From positions 1 to 46,324 of the forward strand of contig NZ_QETK01000035.1 of NCBI RefSeq assembly GCF_003105155.1: 46,324 nucleotides of DNA, written 5' to 3'. A model generated the notes under the pieces. The model was not told the DNA's origin, ran no database searches, and was given only the letters and a program-made list of their open reading frames with translations. The translations under genes were made by a program, and so were the position numbers. Each line of letters begins with the position of its first letter. Position 1 is the first letter of the stretch. This document shows positions 22,580 through 31,022 of this stretch, piece by piece. Source of the stretch: Pseudomonas sp. SDI (lineage in GTDB: Bacteria > Pseudomonadota > Gammaproteobacteria > Pseudomonadales > Pseudomonadaceae).

Positions 22580-24235
22580 TTACAGCGCCATATCCGAAAC
22601 CGGCTTGCTCTCCGCAGCAGGCGCCGGGGTGGCGGCTGGCTGTGGCGCAGGGGTCTTGTCGATGGCCGGTGGCGGGTTCAGCTGCAGGGTTTCTGCAGTG
22701 CTGACCCACTCCTGGTACGCACGCTCAGGCGAGTCGTTCAGCTTGGTGCCGTAGCTCGGGATGATCTGGTGCAGCTTGGCTTGCCACTCTGGCGAGGCAA
22801 CCTTGTCCTTGAACACCTTCTGCAGCACGCTCAGCATGATCGGCGCAGCGGTGGAAGCACCTGGCGAGGCACCCAGCAGACCGGCAATGGTGCCGTCTTC
22901 GGAGGTGACGATCTCGGTGCCCAGCTTCAGCACGCCGCCGTGCTCGGCATCACGCTTGATGATCTGCACGCGCTGGCCGGCTTGCCACAGGGTCCAGTCT
23001 TCCTTCTTCGCGTGTGGATAGTATTCCTTCAGCGCGGCGAAGCGATCGTCGTCCGACATCATCAACTGGCCAGCCAGGTAGGTCACCAGCGAGAACTGGT
23101 CGACACCGACTTTGGTCATCGGCCACACGTTATGCGTGGTGGTGGTGGTCAGCAGGTCCAGCAGCGAGCCGTTCTTCAGGAACTTGGTGGAGAAGGTCGC
23201 GAATGGGCCAAACAGGATCACCCGCTGACCGTCCAGGACGCGGGTGTCCAGGTGCGGAACCGACATGGGTGGCGCGCCAGTGGAAGCGATGCCGTAGGCC
23301 TTGGCCATGTGCTGATCGGCAATGGCTTTGTCTTTGAGCACCAGGAACGAACCGCCCACCGGGAAGCCGGCGTATTCGTTGGCTTCCGGGATACCGGACT
23401 TCTGCAGCAGGTGCAGGGCGCCGCCGCCAGCACCGATGAAGACGAACTTGGCGTCGGTCTCGGTTTTGCGGCCGTCTTTCAGGTTTTTGTAGGTTACGCG
23501 CCAGCCGCCGTCTTTATTGCGGGTGATTTCCTCGACTTCGCTCTCCAGCTTCAGGCTGAAGTTAGGCTTGGTCTGCAGGTTGCCGACGAACTGGCGGGTG
23601 ATCTCGCCAAAGTTCACGTCGGTACCCAGTGGGGTCCAGGTGGCGGCCAGTTTCTGGTTCGGGTCGCGCCCTTCCATCATCAGCGGAACCCACTTCTTGA
23701 TCTGCTCGTGATCTTCGGAGTATTCCATGCCGCGGAACAGCGGGCTGGTTTGCAGCGCTTCGTAGCGGGCCTTGAGGAACTTGATGTTGTCATCGCCCCA
23801 CATGAAGCTCATGTGCGGGGTGGAGTTGATGAACGAACGCGGGTTTTTCAGCACGCCCTGCTTGACCTGCCAGGACCAGAACTGACGGGAGATCTGGAAC
23901 GACTCGTTGATCTCGATGGCCTTGGTGATGTCGATCTTGCCGTCTTTGCCGTACGGGGTGTAGTTCGACTCGGCCAGCGCGGAGTGGCCGGTACCGGCGT
24001 TGTTCCAGCCGTTCGAGCTTTCTTCGGCCACAGCGGGCAGGCGCTCGATCATTTCCATCGACCAGCCCGGTTCCAGCTCGTTCAGCCAGACACCCAGGGT
24101 GGAGCTCATGATCCCGCCGCCGATCAGCAGTACGTCGACTTTCTTGGCTTCTTCTGCATGCACAGACATGACGCCTACGGACATGGCCATGGCCAGCAGG
24201 GTCTTATTCATTTTTTTCAACATTCGTTCACCCAT
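22580..24235 (-). CDS. mqo: Malate:quinone oxidoreductase
   Basis: 551 residues. FAD-binding start VDVLLIGGGIMSSTLGVWLNELEPGWSMEMIERL, then NGWNNAGTGHSALAESNYTP and the later FGPFATFSTKFLKNGS and LLGASPGASTAAPIML blocks, all typical of Mqo. It oxidises malate to oxaloacetate and passes electrons to the quinone pool. Two parts are unusual relative to the plain family: a hydrophobic, signal-like N-terminus (KKMNKTLLAMAMSVGVMSVHA), and an Ala-Pro-rich tail (PPPAIDKTPAPQPAATPAPA). These suggest it is exported or tethered. Three start codons lie close together (24235, 24223, 24211) and none has a strong ribosome binding site; the longest is given. Confidence 0.93.
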   Translation of the reverse strand: MGERMLKKMNKTLLAMAMSVGVMSVHAEEAKKVDVLLIGGGIMSSTLGVWLNELEPGWSMEMIERLPAVAEESSNGWNNAGTGHSALAESNYTPYGKDGKIDITKAIEINESFQISRQFWSWQVKQGVLKNPRSFINSTPHMSFMWGDDNIKFLKARYEALQTSPLFRGMEYSEDHEQIKKWVPLMMEGRDPNQKLAATWTPLGTDVNFGEITRQFVGNLQTKPNFSLKLESEVEEITRNKDGGWRVTYKNLKDGRKTETDAKFVFIGAGGGALHLLQKSGIPEANEYAGFPVGGSFLVLKDKAIADQHMAKAYGIASTGAPPMSVPHLDTRVLDGQRVILFGPFATFSTKFLKNGSLLDLLTTTTTHNVWPMTKVGVDQFSLVTYLAGQLMMSDDDRFAALKEYYPHAKKEDWTLWQAGQRVQIIKRDAEHGGVLKLGTEIVTSEDGTIAGLLGASPGASTAAPIMLSVLQKVFKDKVASPEWQAKLHQIIPSYGTKLNDSPERAYQEWVSTAETLQLNPPPAIDKTPAPQPAATPAPAAESKPVSDMAL

Positions 24236-24645
24236 ATGAAAAACATCTTCCGCCCGCCGCTTGGGTCATGTGCTGGCCCGTGTGTTGGCAGACAAGGCCG
24301 TGAAGCGCGCGGCCTCACGTAATTGTCCCTACTGCGCTGACTTCTTGTTCATATTGGTTTCAGCTAGCTAGAACGACACGAAACTGCCTAGGAAAACCTA
24401 GGTAAGCGTAGGCACTCGTGCTGGAGCCGGCGCATTGTAGGCGAAAAAAAGAGCAAATTAGTCGGAAAAAACGATTTAGCCGATGTTTTGTAGGGATGTC
24501 TCTCTGTACCAGGCCGAAATTCACTGAGGGCGTGGCGCTATACCGATTGTTGATAGATAGGGTGAAGATTGGGGCTGGCGGAGACCGGGTCCTACGAAAT
24601 ACCCTACGCGGTCTGTCTGTCATGGATGGCTTACCCCTGGGACTT
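24236..24645. other. Gap upstream of mqo with nested palindromes at 24387-24402
   Basis: No convincing gene. TGCCTAGG-AAAA-CCTAGGTA with a further outer TGCCTA/TAGGCA pairing (24385-24414) sits about 150 bp before mqo and may be an operator. Farther right the sequence is AT-rich (AAAAAAAGAGCAAATTAG) and could hold promoters in either direction. Confidence 0.4.
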
Positions 24646-24856
24646 GAACGAGTAGGCTCTTGCTCGTCACCGAAAACTCGGTGATCGGGTGTGGTAACCC
24701 GGCTGTGATGGAGAGAGCAACTGCCTTTATGGCAGCTGTGCGCGGGAGGCTTTCGGGCCTGCCGGGATGACTCCGTCCGGTTTACCACCCCGCGTACAGC
24801 TGCCACCTTTTCGTGTGGTGACGAAATGGGGCAGCTCCAACTCGGAGTTGTCAGTC
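24646..24856 (+). ncRNA. Structured leader of the DUF6124-type gene, possible RNA switch
   Basis: About 210 nt of dense inverted repeats before the ATG at 24857. They include CGAG...CTCG (24650-24666), ACCGA-AAAC-TCGGT, and CGGGT...ACCCG. CTGCC-TTTAT-GGCAG lies at 24721-24735. A 16-bp stem joins GGCAGCTGTGCGCGGG (24731-24746) and CCCGCGTACAGCTGCC (24789-24804) and encloses two smaller hairpins. AGCTGCC (24798-24804) can instead pair with GGCAGCT at 24830-24836. GCAGCTCC can pair with GGAGTTGT (24844-24851), hiding the ribosome binding site GGAG. The pairings exclude one another. No known riboswitch class is recognised. Confidence 0.45.
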
Positions 24857-25174
24857 ATGAAGAAAAAGCTCGTTCCCGATCCACCTCTCGAAACCTGCAC
24901 CACCGCGCCTGCCATATTCGGCAGTTGCGAGGCTGGTCACGCCCCTTTGTATTCGGTAAACCCCGGCATCGCTGCGCATGACGCGCTGGTGCATATCTCG
25001 TTGCACCTACGCTGTGCCTACGACAGCGGTCATCATCTGATGGAACAAGCCGACCCCGGCAGCAAGCGCATGCTCTGGACCACGCTGCATTCGGTGGATG
25101 CGGCCAAAGGCCTGGTAGATGCACTGCTCGACGGCATCGAAGCCCGCGCCCTGAGCAACGCCACGGCCACCTAA
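24857..25174 (+). CDS. Small DUF6124-like Pseudomonas protein of unknown function
   Basis: 105 residues from the ATG at 24857, with GGAG 9 nt upstream. The protein begins MKKKLVPDPP, has YSVNPGIAAHDALVHISLHLRCAYDSGHHLMEQ, and ends DAAKGLVDALLDGIEAR. This order (a short N-terminal Pro-rich part, a F/Y-x-V-N/x-P motif, then two amphipathic helices) is the pattern of the small DUF6124/DUF3077 proteins that are many and variable in fluorescent Pseudomonas. No signal peptide or membrane helix. The function is unknown. The long structured leader is its most notable feature and suggests post-transcriptional control. Confidence 0.65.
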   Translation: MKKKLVPDPPLETCTTAPAIFGSCEAGHAPLYSVNPGIAAHDALVHISLHLRCAYDSGHHLMEQADPGSKRMLWTTLHSVDAAKGLVDALLDGIEARALSNATAT

Positions 25175-25403
25175 CCTGCAACCCCGCCCTGCAGGCAATG
25201 ATCCGCGACCTCAACAGCCAGGTGATCGTGCAGCAGCGCTGAGACCATAGGTAAATCGGCGGGCAAGGCGAAAAAGTCCGGCCAATGACGCTTTTCAATG
25301 GGCTTCATGCCGCTTTCAACCTTGCCCTGTTGGCATCTGTGCACGATTCTTTAGCTATCTGCCGTCGCAGTGCGCCGCCCCAACAACAATGCAGAGGCCG
25401 TCT

Positions 25404-25844
25404 ATGAAAACCGTGGCACAGCTCTTGAAATTGAAGTCCCAGCAGCATCATGAGGTGCACACCATCGGCCCCGGGCAGATGGTGCTCGAGGCCCTCAAGC
25501 TGATGGCGGAGAAAAACGTCGGTGCACTGCCGGTGGTCGAAGGCGGGCAAGTGGTCGGGATCGTCAGCGAGCGCGATTACGCGCGCAAGATGGTGCTCAA
25601 GGGCCGCTCTTCGGTGGGCACACCGGTCAGCGCGATCATGAGCGCGCCGGTCATTACCGTCGATCCGCACCAGAACGTCGAGTTCTGCATGAACATGATG
25701 ACCAACAGCCACCTGCGCCACTTGCCCGTAGTGGAGAACGGCGAGCTGCTCGGCTTGCTGTCGATCGGCGACCTGGTCAAGGAAGCCATCGCCGAACAGG
25801 CCAATCTGATTCTGCAGTTGGAACAGTACATTCGCGGTGAATAA
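25404..25844 (+). CDS. Two-CBS-domain protein
   Basis: 146 residues from the ATG at 25404 (MKTVAQLLKLKSQ). Two CBS motifs: about 20-60 (NVGALPVVEGGQVVGIVSERDYARKMV) and about 80-130 (HLRHLPVVENGELLGLLSIGDLVKEAI). Stand-alone CBS pairs bind adenine nucleotides and sense energy state or regulate partner proteins; the partner here is not known. No other domain is present. The gene is convergent with the next gene, with only 9 bp between the stops. Confidence 0.9.
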   Translation: MKTVAQLLKLKSQQHHEVHTIGPGQMVLEALKLMAEKNVGALPVVEGGQVVGIVSERDYARKMVLKGRSSVGTPVSAIMSAPVITVDPHQNVEFCMNMMTNSHLRHLPVVENGELLGLLSIGDLVKEAIAEQANLILQLEQYIRGE

Positions 25845-25853
25845 GCCACGCCT

Positions 25854-26501
25854 TCAGCGGTATTCGCCCTCCAGCTCATCGAGCTGGTGGTCGAAGCTGC
25901 GCAGGCGCGCCGACCAGGTGTACACCAGCACTTCCAGGTCACGGTTGAGCACCGCGCCCCCTACCCCGCCCCGGCGCCCGCTTTGCTGTGAATCGCACAA
26001 GTCCAGTTGATAGCGTTCGCGGGCCATCGCGGTGGCCACGCTGGAGAGTTCGCGGGCGTTGTTCAGCCAGTGCCGGTGGCGGTCGTGGATTTCCTGGTCA
26101 AGCTCGCGGCACTGCGCCTTCAGCGCTTCCAGGCTCTGTTCCAGTGGTGTGCCTTCCAGTTCACCCATCACTTCCTGAAAGGTCCGCCCGGGTTGCCAGT
26201 AGCTGCCCCAGAAATAGCGGTCGAACACGGTCTCGACCCGGCGCAGGGCGACCTTGGTGTTCCAAATCGCGACCAGCGTGCGTCCCTGCGCCAGCTGGCG
26301 CTTGCGCACCTTGAGCTGCTGCCAGCTGGACCAGGCCAGGGCACTGAGCGCCAGGGCGGCAATAATGCCCGCGGCGGCATACAGGAAATGCATGGCCTCC
26401 ACCAGCTGGTAAAGCTGGCGAACACCATAGAAATACCCGGCGGTGAGCATGGTCAGAGCGGTCACGGCGGCCCAGAAACCGGGCATATAGGGGTCTTTCA
26501 T
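25854..26501 (-). CDS. Two-helix membrane protein of unknown function
   Basis: 215 residues. Two membrane segments near the N-terminus (about 8-26 and 37-57) are followed by a long cytoplasmic helical region rich in Glu, Arg and Gln (EALKAQCRELDQEIHDRHRHWLNNARELSSV) and ending LRSFDHQLDELEGEYR. The family is not recognised. A double membrane anchor with a coiled-coil-like tail suggests a scaffold or sensor accessory. Neighbours give no clear hint. Confidence 0.65.
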   Translation of the reverse strand: MKDPYMPGFWAAVTALTMLTAGYFYGVRQLYQLVEAMHFLYAAAGIIAALALSALAWSSWQQLKVRKRQLAQGRTLVAIWNTKVALRRVETVFDRYFWGSYWQPGRTFQEVMGELEGTPLEQSLEALKAQCRELDQEIHDRHRHWLNNARELSSVATAMARERYQLDLCDSQQSGRRGGVGGAVLNRDLEVLVYTWSARLRSFDHQLDELEGEYR

Positions 26502-26570
26502 GCGCTATCCCCTTGTTGTTTTTTTCTGAGCATAGCAACGCAATCCGCCGCTATCGGTGCCGCTCGGCGT

Positions 26571-26813
26571 TTATTTTCGTGGGCGCCGCAAGGCCTCGTT
26601 GAGTTGGTCGAACATCAGTGCCCAGTCGGCGTCTTCCTGAATGCTGTCACGCAGGAACGCGCGCTGCGCGTCGCTCCAGAACGGTGCATCGACCAGCTTG
26701 ATATCGCCCTTGAGCGGCGAGTGGCTGGTGATGAACTGGTCGATGCCCTGCGGATCGTCGGGCAGGCCAAGCTGTTTGAACAAGGCGGCAAAGCTGTGCG
26801 TTGGTGCTTCCAT
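26571..26813 (-). CDS. DUF2789-family small protein
   Basis: 80 residues from the ATG at 26813 (MEAPTHSFAALFKQLGLPDD), preferred because AGGAG lies 6 nt upstream; the frame is open 21 codons further. The motifs FKQLGLP, FI..H.PL and APFWSDAQRAFLRDSIQEDADWA are those of DUF2789, small helical proteins common in Pseudomonas with no assigned role. It lies 62 bp after the YbaK-like gene in the same direction. Confidence 0.8.
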   Translation of the reverse strand: MEAPTHSFAALFKQLGLPDDPQGIDQFITSHSPLKGDIKLVDAPFWSDAQRAFLRDSIQEDADWALMFDQLNEALRRPRK

Positions 26814-26875
26814 GGGCCACTCCTGGTAACCCGGCCACGCATCCACGACGGCGACCGGGCAATGGTTGAAGATCA

Positions 26876-27334
26876 TCAGCAGACCTCGCGCACTTCGGCG
26901 TGAGGCACCAGTTTCAGGTACTGCTGCATACTCATGTGGATCAGGTGATCGTGATCGCCTGCCTCCAGGTAGACATCGCCCTGACGGGTCAAGGTCGGGT
27001 CGAGGAGCATTTTTATTTCGTAGGCCTCACCGAGCGCCGGAATCGCCCCGCGCTCGCAGTCGCCAAACAGGTGCGGCAGGTTGCTTTCGCGGGTCATCTG
27101 CCAGTTGCCGGTGCTGCGCACCTTGCTCATGTCCAGATGCCGGTTGGCCGGCAGCACGGCCATCAGGTAGTTGCCGTGGCGGTCGTCGAGCATGACCGAC
27201 TTGGCCACCCGCTCCGCCGGCACTCCGGCGCTGCGTGCCGACTCCAGGCTGGTGGCCGAGTGCGGGTGCGGCACGATGTCATAGTCGCAGTTGGCCTGAT
27301 CCAGGCGTCGCTGCAGGGTTTTTACCATTCGCAT
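26876..27334 (-). CDS. YbaK/EbsC-like aminoacyl-tRNA deacylase
   Basis: 152 residues. The family core is visible: HPHSATSLESARSAGVPAERVAKSVML near the start with the Lys of the K-x-x-x active-site region, GNYLMAVLPANRHLDMSKV, and GDCERGAIPALGEAYEIKMLLD with the conserved GxIPPxG-like loop (here GAIPALG). Members hydrolyse mischarged aminoacyl-tRNA, for example Cys- or Ala-tRNA-Pro. The exact substrate cannot be read from the sequence. Probably co-transcribed with the DUF2789 gene. Confidence 0.85.
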   Translation of the reverse strand: MRMVKTLQRRLDQANCDYDIVPHPHSATSLESARSAGVPAERVAKSVMLDDRHGNYLMAVLPANRHLDMSKVRSTGNWQMTRESNLPHLFGDCERGAIPALGEAYEIKMLLDPTLTRQGDVYLEAGDHDHLIHMSMQQYLKLVPHAEVREVC

Positions 27335-27443
27335 GATGCACCTCCCTCAGGGTTGCTCCCCCCCAACTGATTAAAGTTTAGGCAGTGCCGGCGGCCGGCG
27401 CTTGGCTAGACTTCAAGTAACTGCCCAATTCAGGTGCTTTCAG

Positions 27444-28796
27444 GTGAACGTTCAGCGCTGCCGGGGCCTGCTGCTGGTCCTGCTGCTCGCTTTCCTGACG
27501 GGCGGTCAGGCCGCGCCCGGCAGCCCGGTGCTGCACCTGCGGGTGAGCGATGCCATTGGTCCGGCGACGGTCGACTACCTGGTGCGCGGCCTGGAATTTG
27601 CCCAGGCGCAGCAGGCCCAACTGGTGGTGATCGAGCTCGACACACCGGGCGGACTGGACAGCTCGATGCGCGCGATCATCAAGGCGATTCTCGCCAGCCC
27701 GGTGCCGGTGGCCAGCTTCGTCGCCCCCGGTGGTGCCCGTGCGGCCAGTGCCGGCACCTACATCCTCTACGCCAGCCATGTGGCGGCGATGGCCCCCGGC
27801 ACCAACCTCGGTGCAGCGACGCCGATCCAGCTCGGCGGCCTGAGCAAGGAGCCTGCGCCGGAAAAGAACAAACCGGCCAGCGAGGACACCCTCGCACGCA
27901 AACAGATCAACGACGCGGCTGCGTACATCCGGGGCCTGGCGCAGTTGCGCGGACGCAACGCCGACTGGGCGGAAAAGGCCGTGCGCGAGGCGGTCAGCCT
28001 GCCGGCCAGCGAGGCGCTGGCCCTGAAGGTGATCGACCGCATCGCTGCCGACCTGCCCGACCTGCTGCGCCAGCTCGACGGCCAGACCCTGAACACCGCC
28101 GCCCAGCCGGTCACCCTGCACAGCCGCGAGGCACCGCTGCTGCAGCGCGAGCCGGACTGGCGCAGCCGCCTGCTGGCGGTGATCACCAACCCGAGCGTGG
28201 CGCTGATCCTGATGATGGTTGGGGTGTATGGGCTGCTCTTCGAATTCATGAGCCCAGGCTCCGGGGTGGGCGGGGTGGTGGGCGGGATCTGCCTGTTGCT
28301 CGGGCTGTATGCGCTGCAATTGTTGCCGGTGAACTATGCCGGGGTCGGGCTAATCTTGCTCGGCATCGCGTTCATGGTGGCCGAAGCGTTCCTGCCCAGC
28401 TTCGGCATCATCGGCTTTGGTGGGATTGTCGCGTTTGTGGTCGGGGCGGTGATTCTGCTCGACACCGACGTGCCGGGTTTCGGCATCCCGCTGCCGCTGA
28501 TCTTCGGCCTGGCGCTGGTCTCGGCGCTGCTGCTGGTGGGCTTGGTGGGCATGGCGGTGAAGGCGCGCAAGCGGGTGCTGGTGAGCGGCGATGCCGGGCT
28601 GGTCGGCAGCCTGGTGCAGGTGACGGCGGTGAATCGCGACGATCCGTTCAGCGCCTGGGTGCAGGCCCAGGGCGAGCAGTGGCAGGCGCAGAGCCAGACA
28701 CCGCTGCACTGCGGCCAGCATGTGCGGGTGGTGAGCCGTAACGGTTTGCAACTGAACGTCAGCGCGGCAGCGGAACAACCGATTTCAGGAGAGTGA
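27444..28796 (+). CDS. NfeD-family membrane serine protease (ClpP-like, NfeD1b type)
   Basis: About 450 residues. The start is uncertain: GTG at 27444 is chosen because it directly precedes the signal peptide (RCRGLLLVLLLAFLTGGQAAP) and has AGG upstream; a TTG at 27402 is also in frame. The ClpP-like protease domain has VVIELDTPGGLDSSMRAIIKAI, SPVPVASFVAPGGARAASAGTYIL with the catalytic Ser, and HVAAMAPGTNLGAATP. Four or five membrane helices follow (about 250-380), and then a soluble NfeD OB-fold domain (LVSGDAGLVGSLVQV). Such proteins pair with slipins to trim or control membrane proteins. The stop overlaps the region of the next ribosome binding site, so the two genes form one operon. Confidence 0.9.
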   Translation: MNVQRCRGLLLVLLLAFLTGGQAAPGSPVLHLRVSDAIGPATVDYLVRGLEFAQAQQAQLVVIELDTPGGLDSSMRAIIKAILASPVPVASFVAPGGARAASAGTYILYASHVAAMAPGTNLGAATPIQLGGLSKEPAPEKNKPASEDTLARKQINDAAAYIRGLAQLRGRNADWAEKAVREAVSLPASEALALKVIDRIAADLPDLLRQLDGQTLNTAAQPVTLHSREAPLLQREPDWRSRLLAVITNPSVALILMMVGVYGLLFEFMSPGSGVGGVVGGICLLLGLYALQLLPVNYAGVGLILLGIAFMVAEAFLPSFGIIGFGGIVAFVVGAVILLDTDVPGFGIPLPLIFGLALVSALLLVGLVGMAVKARKRVLVSGDAGLVGSLVQVTAVNRDDPFSAWVQAQGEQWQAQSQTPLHCGQHVRVVSRNGLQLNVSAAAEQPISGE

Positions 28797-28798
28797 GC

Positions 28799-29545
28799 AT
28801 GTTCATGCAAGTGGGCTTTGGTGCGGTGTTCGTACTGGTGGCGGTGGTGCTGCTGTCGGCGTTTCGTATCCTGCGCGAGTACGAGCGCGGGGTGGTGTTC
28901 CAGCTCGGGCGCTTCTGGCAGGTGAAAGGGCCGGGCTTGATCCTGCTGATTCCGGGTGTGCAGCAGATGGTGCGGGTGGATCTGCGCACGGTGGTGCTGG
29001 ATGTGCCGCCGCAGGATGTGATCACCCGTGACAACGTGTCGGTGAAGGTCAATGCGGTGCTGTATTTCCGGGTGCTGGACCCGCAGAAGGCGATTATCCA
29101 GGTAGAGGATTTCCTGATGGCGACCAGTCAATTGGCGCAGACCACCTTGCGCGCGGTGCTGGGTAAACATGAGCTGGACGAGTTGTTGGCGGAGCGCGAG
29201 CAGTTGAACATCGACATTCGCCAGGTGCTGGATGCGCAGACCGATGCCTGGGGGATCAAGGTGGCGAATGTGGAGATCAAGCATGTGGACCTGAACGAGT
29301 CGATGGTGCGCGCGATCGCTCGCCAGGCTGAAGCCGAGCGCGAGCGGCGAGCCAAGGTGATTCATGCCGAGGGTGAGTTGCAGGCGTCGGAGAAGTTGAT
29401 GCAGGCCGCGCAAATGCTGGGGCGCGAGTCGGGGGCGATGCAATTGCGGTATATGCAGACGCTAGGGAGCATTGCCGGGGATAAATCGTCGACGATCGTG
29501 TTTCCGGTGCCGGTGGATCTGCTCAAAGGGTTGTTGGACAAGTGA
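28799..29545 (+). CDS. Slipin, SPFH/stomatin-like membrane protein
   Basis: 248 residues from the ATG at 28799, with AGGAG 7 nt upstream; a GTG at 28793 in the same frame is too close to that site. One N-terminal membrane helix (VGFGAVFVLVAVVLLSAF) is followed by the SPFH core: FRILREYERGVVFQLGRFWQVKGPGLILLIP, then VPPQDVITRDNVSVKVNAVLYF and the helical AIARQAEAERERRAKVIHAEGELQA. It scaffolds the inner membrane and is the usual substrate and partner of the NfeD protease encoded just upstream. Confidence 0.94.
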   Translation: MFMQVGFGAVFVLVAVVLLSAFRILREYERGVVFQLGRFWQVKGPGLILLIPGVQQMVRVDLRTVVLDVPPQDVITRDNVSVKVNAVLYFRVLDPQKAIIQVEDFLMATSQLAQTTLRAVLGKHELDELLAEREQLNIDIRQVLDAQTDAWGIKVANVEIKHVDLNESMVRAIARQAEAERERRAKVIHAEGELQASEKLMQAAQMLGRESGAMQLRYMQTLGSIAGDKSSTIVFPVPVDLLKGLLDK

Positions 29546-29571
29546 GGGCCTGGGGCAAACACCTATCAACT

Positions 29572-29590
29572 GTAGGCGCTGGCTTGCCTG
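29572..29590. repeat. Single REP, GTAGGCGCTGGCTTGCCTG family
   Basis: Same sequence as the arms at 13330 and 13432, but without an inverted partner nearby. It lies between the convergent slipin and outer-membrane-factor genes. Confidence 0.75.
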
Positions 29591-29621
29591 CTCACAGCAA
29601 TAGCGTCGGGCAGCTACTTTC

Positions 29622-31022
29622 CTACCAACCGCCGCCCAGCGCCAGGAACAACCCTACCTGCCCCATCGCCACCTGGGTATTCGCTGCGGCCAGTTGCGCG
29701 CGCATGTCGGTGTAGGTCCGGGTCGCCTGCAAGTCCGCCAGGAACGACGCCCGCCCCGCCTGGAAGAACCGGTGCGTCTGGTCCGCCGCCAGCTGCGCGG
29801 AACGCTCCGCCTCCGCCAGCGCGTCGCGACGTTCCAGCAACGCGCTGTACTGCGCCAAACGGGTCTGGGTCTCGCGGATCGCGTTCAACACCACCCCGTC
29901 GAAATGCGCCAACGCCGCCTGGGTACCCGCTTCGGCTTGCCGAATCCGTGCCCGCGAACCATTGGTCGGCACCGTCCAGGTCAACAACGGGCCAAAGCCC
30001 CAACGGTTGGTCTGCGGCTTGCCCAGGTTCTCCAGAATGCCGATGGTGCCCACCTGCGCACCGATGCTGATGTCCGGGTACAACTGCCCGGTGGCCACGC
30101 CAATGCTCGCGGTCGCTGCCGCCAACTGCCGCTCGGCCTGGCGGATGTCCGGGCGCCGCTTGAGCAACGCCGCGCCATCGCCCACCGGCAACAGCTGGGC
30201 CAGGTGCGGCAGCTCGGCACACTCGGCCGTCCCCGCCGGCAACTGTGCCACCGGCTTGGCCAGCAACATCGACAAGGTATACAGACCGGCCTCGCGCGCC
30301 GCCTGGTATCGCGGCAATTGCGCTCGCAACGACTTGAACTGGGTTTGCGAACGCGTCACCTGGGTTTCATCGCCACGCCCGGCATCGCGCAGGCGCTGGG
30401 TGAGGGTCACGCTCTGTTCCTGCAAGTCCAGCGACTCGCGCGCAATGTGGTACTCCTCGTTGGCCGCACACACCTGGGTGTAGGTCTTGACCACGTCCGC
30501 CACCAGGGTGATCCGCGCGGTGTCGGCCGCCGCCTGGGTGGCGTCGGCATTGGCCTGCGCCGCCTCGACGCCACGTTTGAGCGTGCCCCACAGGTCGAAC
30601 TGGTAGGACGCGCTGAGAATCGCCTCACCGATGTTCGCCACCGGGACTTTTTCCGGCAACAGGAAGGCCTCGCCCGACTCCTGCAAGCGCTGCGCCCCCA
30701 GCTTCACACCACCGTTCCAGCCGCCCTGGGCCTCGGCCTCCTCGACCTGCGCACGGGCGCGGGCAATGTTCGCCGCCGCCACCCGCAATTCGCTGTTGGC
30801 CGATAACGCCTGGTTCACCAGCGCATCGAGCCGAGCATCGCGGTACAGCTGCCACCAGTCGTTCGGCACCGGCGCCGAAACCACACTGCTGGCGTCGCTG
30901 CGCAGCGTGCCCCGCAGATCGCTGCGGTTGATCGCGGCGTCCTTCGGCAGCTCATAGTTCGGCCCGACCAGCTGGCACGCCGACAACAACAGGCCAACCC
31001 CGAGCAGCGACAGTTTTTTCAT
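29622..31022 (-). CDS. Outer membrane efflux lipoprotein (NodT/OprM family)
   Basis: 466 residues. Lipoprotein signal MKKLSLLGVGLLLSACQLVGPNYELP with the Cys in LLSAC. The two OEP halves are helical and about 190 residues each, with SASYQFDLWGTLKRGVEAAQA and QLYPDISIGAQVGTIG. It forms the TolC-like trimeric duct. Its start overlaps the HlyD stop by 4 nt, so it is the last gene of the FUSC-DUF1656-HlyD operon and supplies the outer-membrane exit. Confidence 0.92.
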   Translation of the reverse strand: MKKLSLLGVGLLLSACQLVGPNYELPKDAAINRSDLRGTLRSDASSVVSAPVPNDWWQLYRDARLDALVNQALSANSELRVAAANIARARAQVEEAEAQGGWNGGVKLGAQRLQESGEAFLLPEKVPVANIGEAILSASYQFDLWGTLKRGVEAAQANADATQAAADTARITLVADVVKTYTQVCAANEEYHIARESLDLQEQSVTLTQRLRDAGRGDETQVTRSQTQFKSLRAQLPRYQAAREAGLYTLSMLLAKPVAQLPAGTAECAELPHLAQLLPVGDGAALLKRRPDIRQAERQLAAATASIGVATGQLYPDISIGAQVGTIGILENLGKPQTNRWGFGPLLTWTVPTNGSRARIRQAEAGTQAALAHFDGVVLNAIRETQTRLAQYSALLERRDALAEAERSAQLAADQTHRFFQAGRASFLADLQATRTYTDMRAQLAAANTQVAMGQVGLFLALGGGW

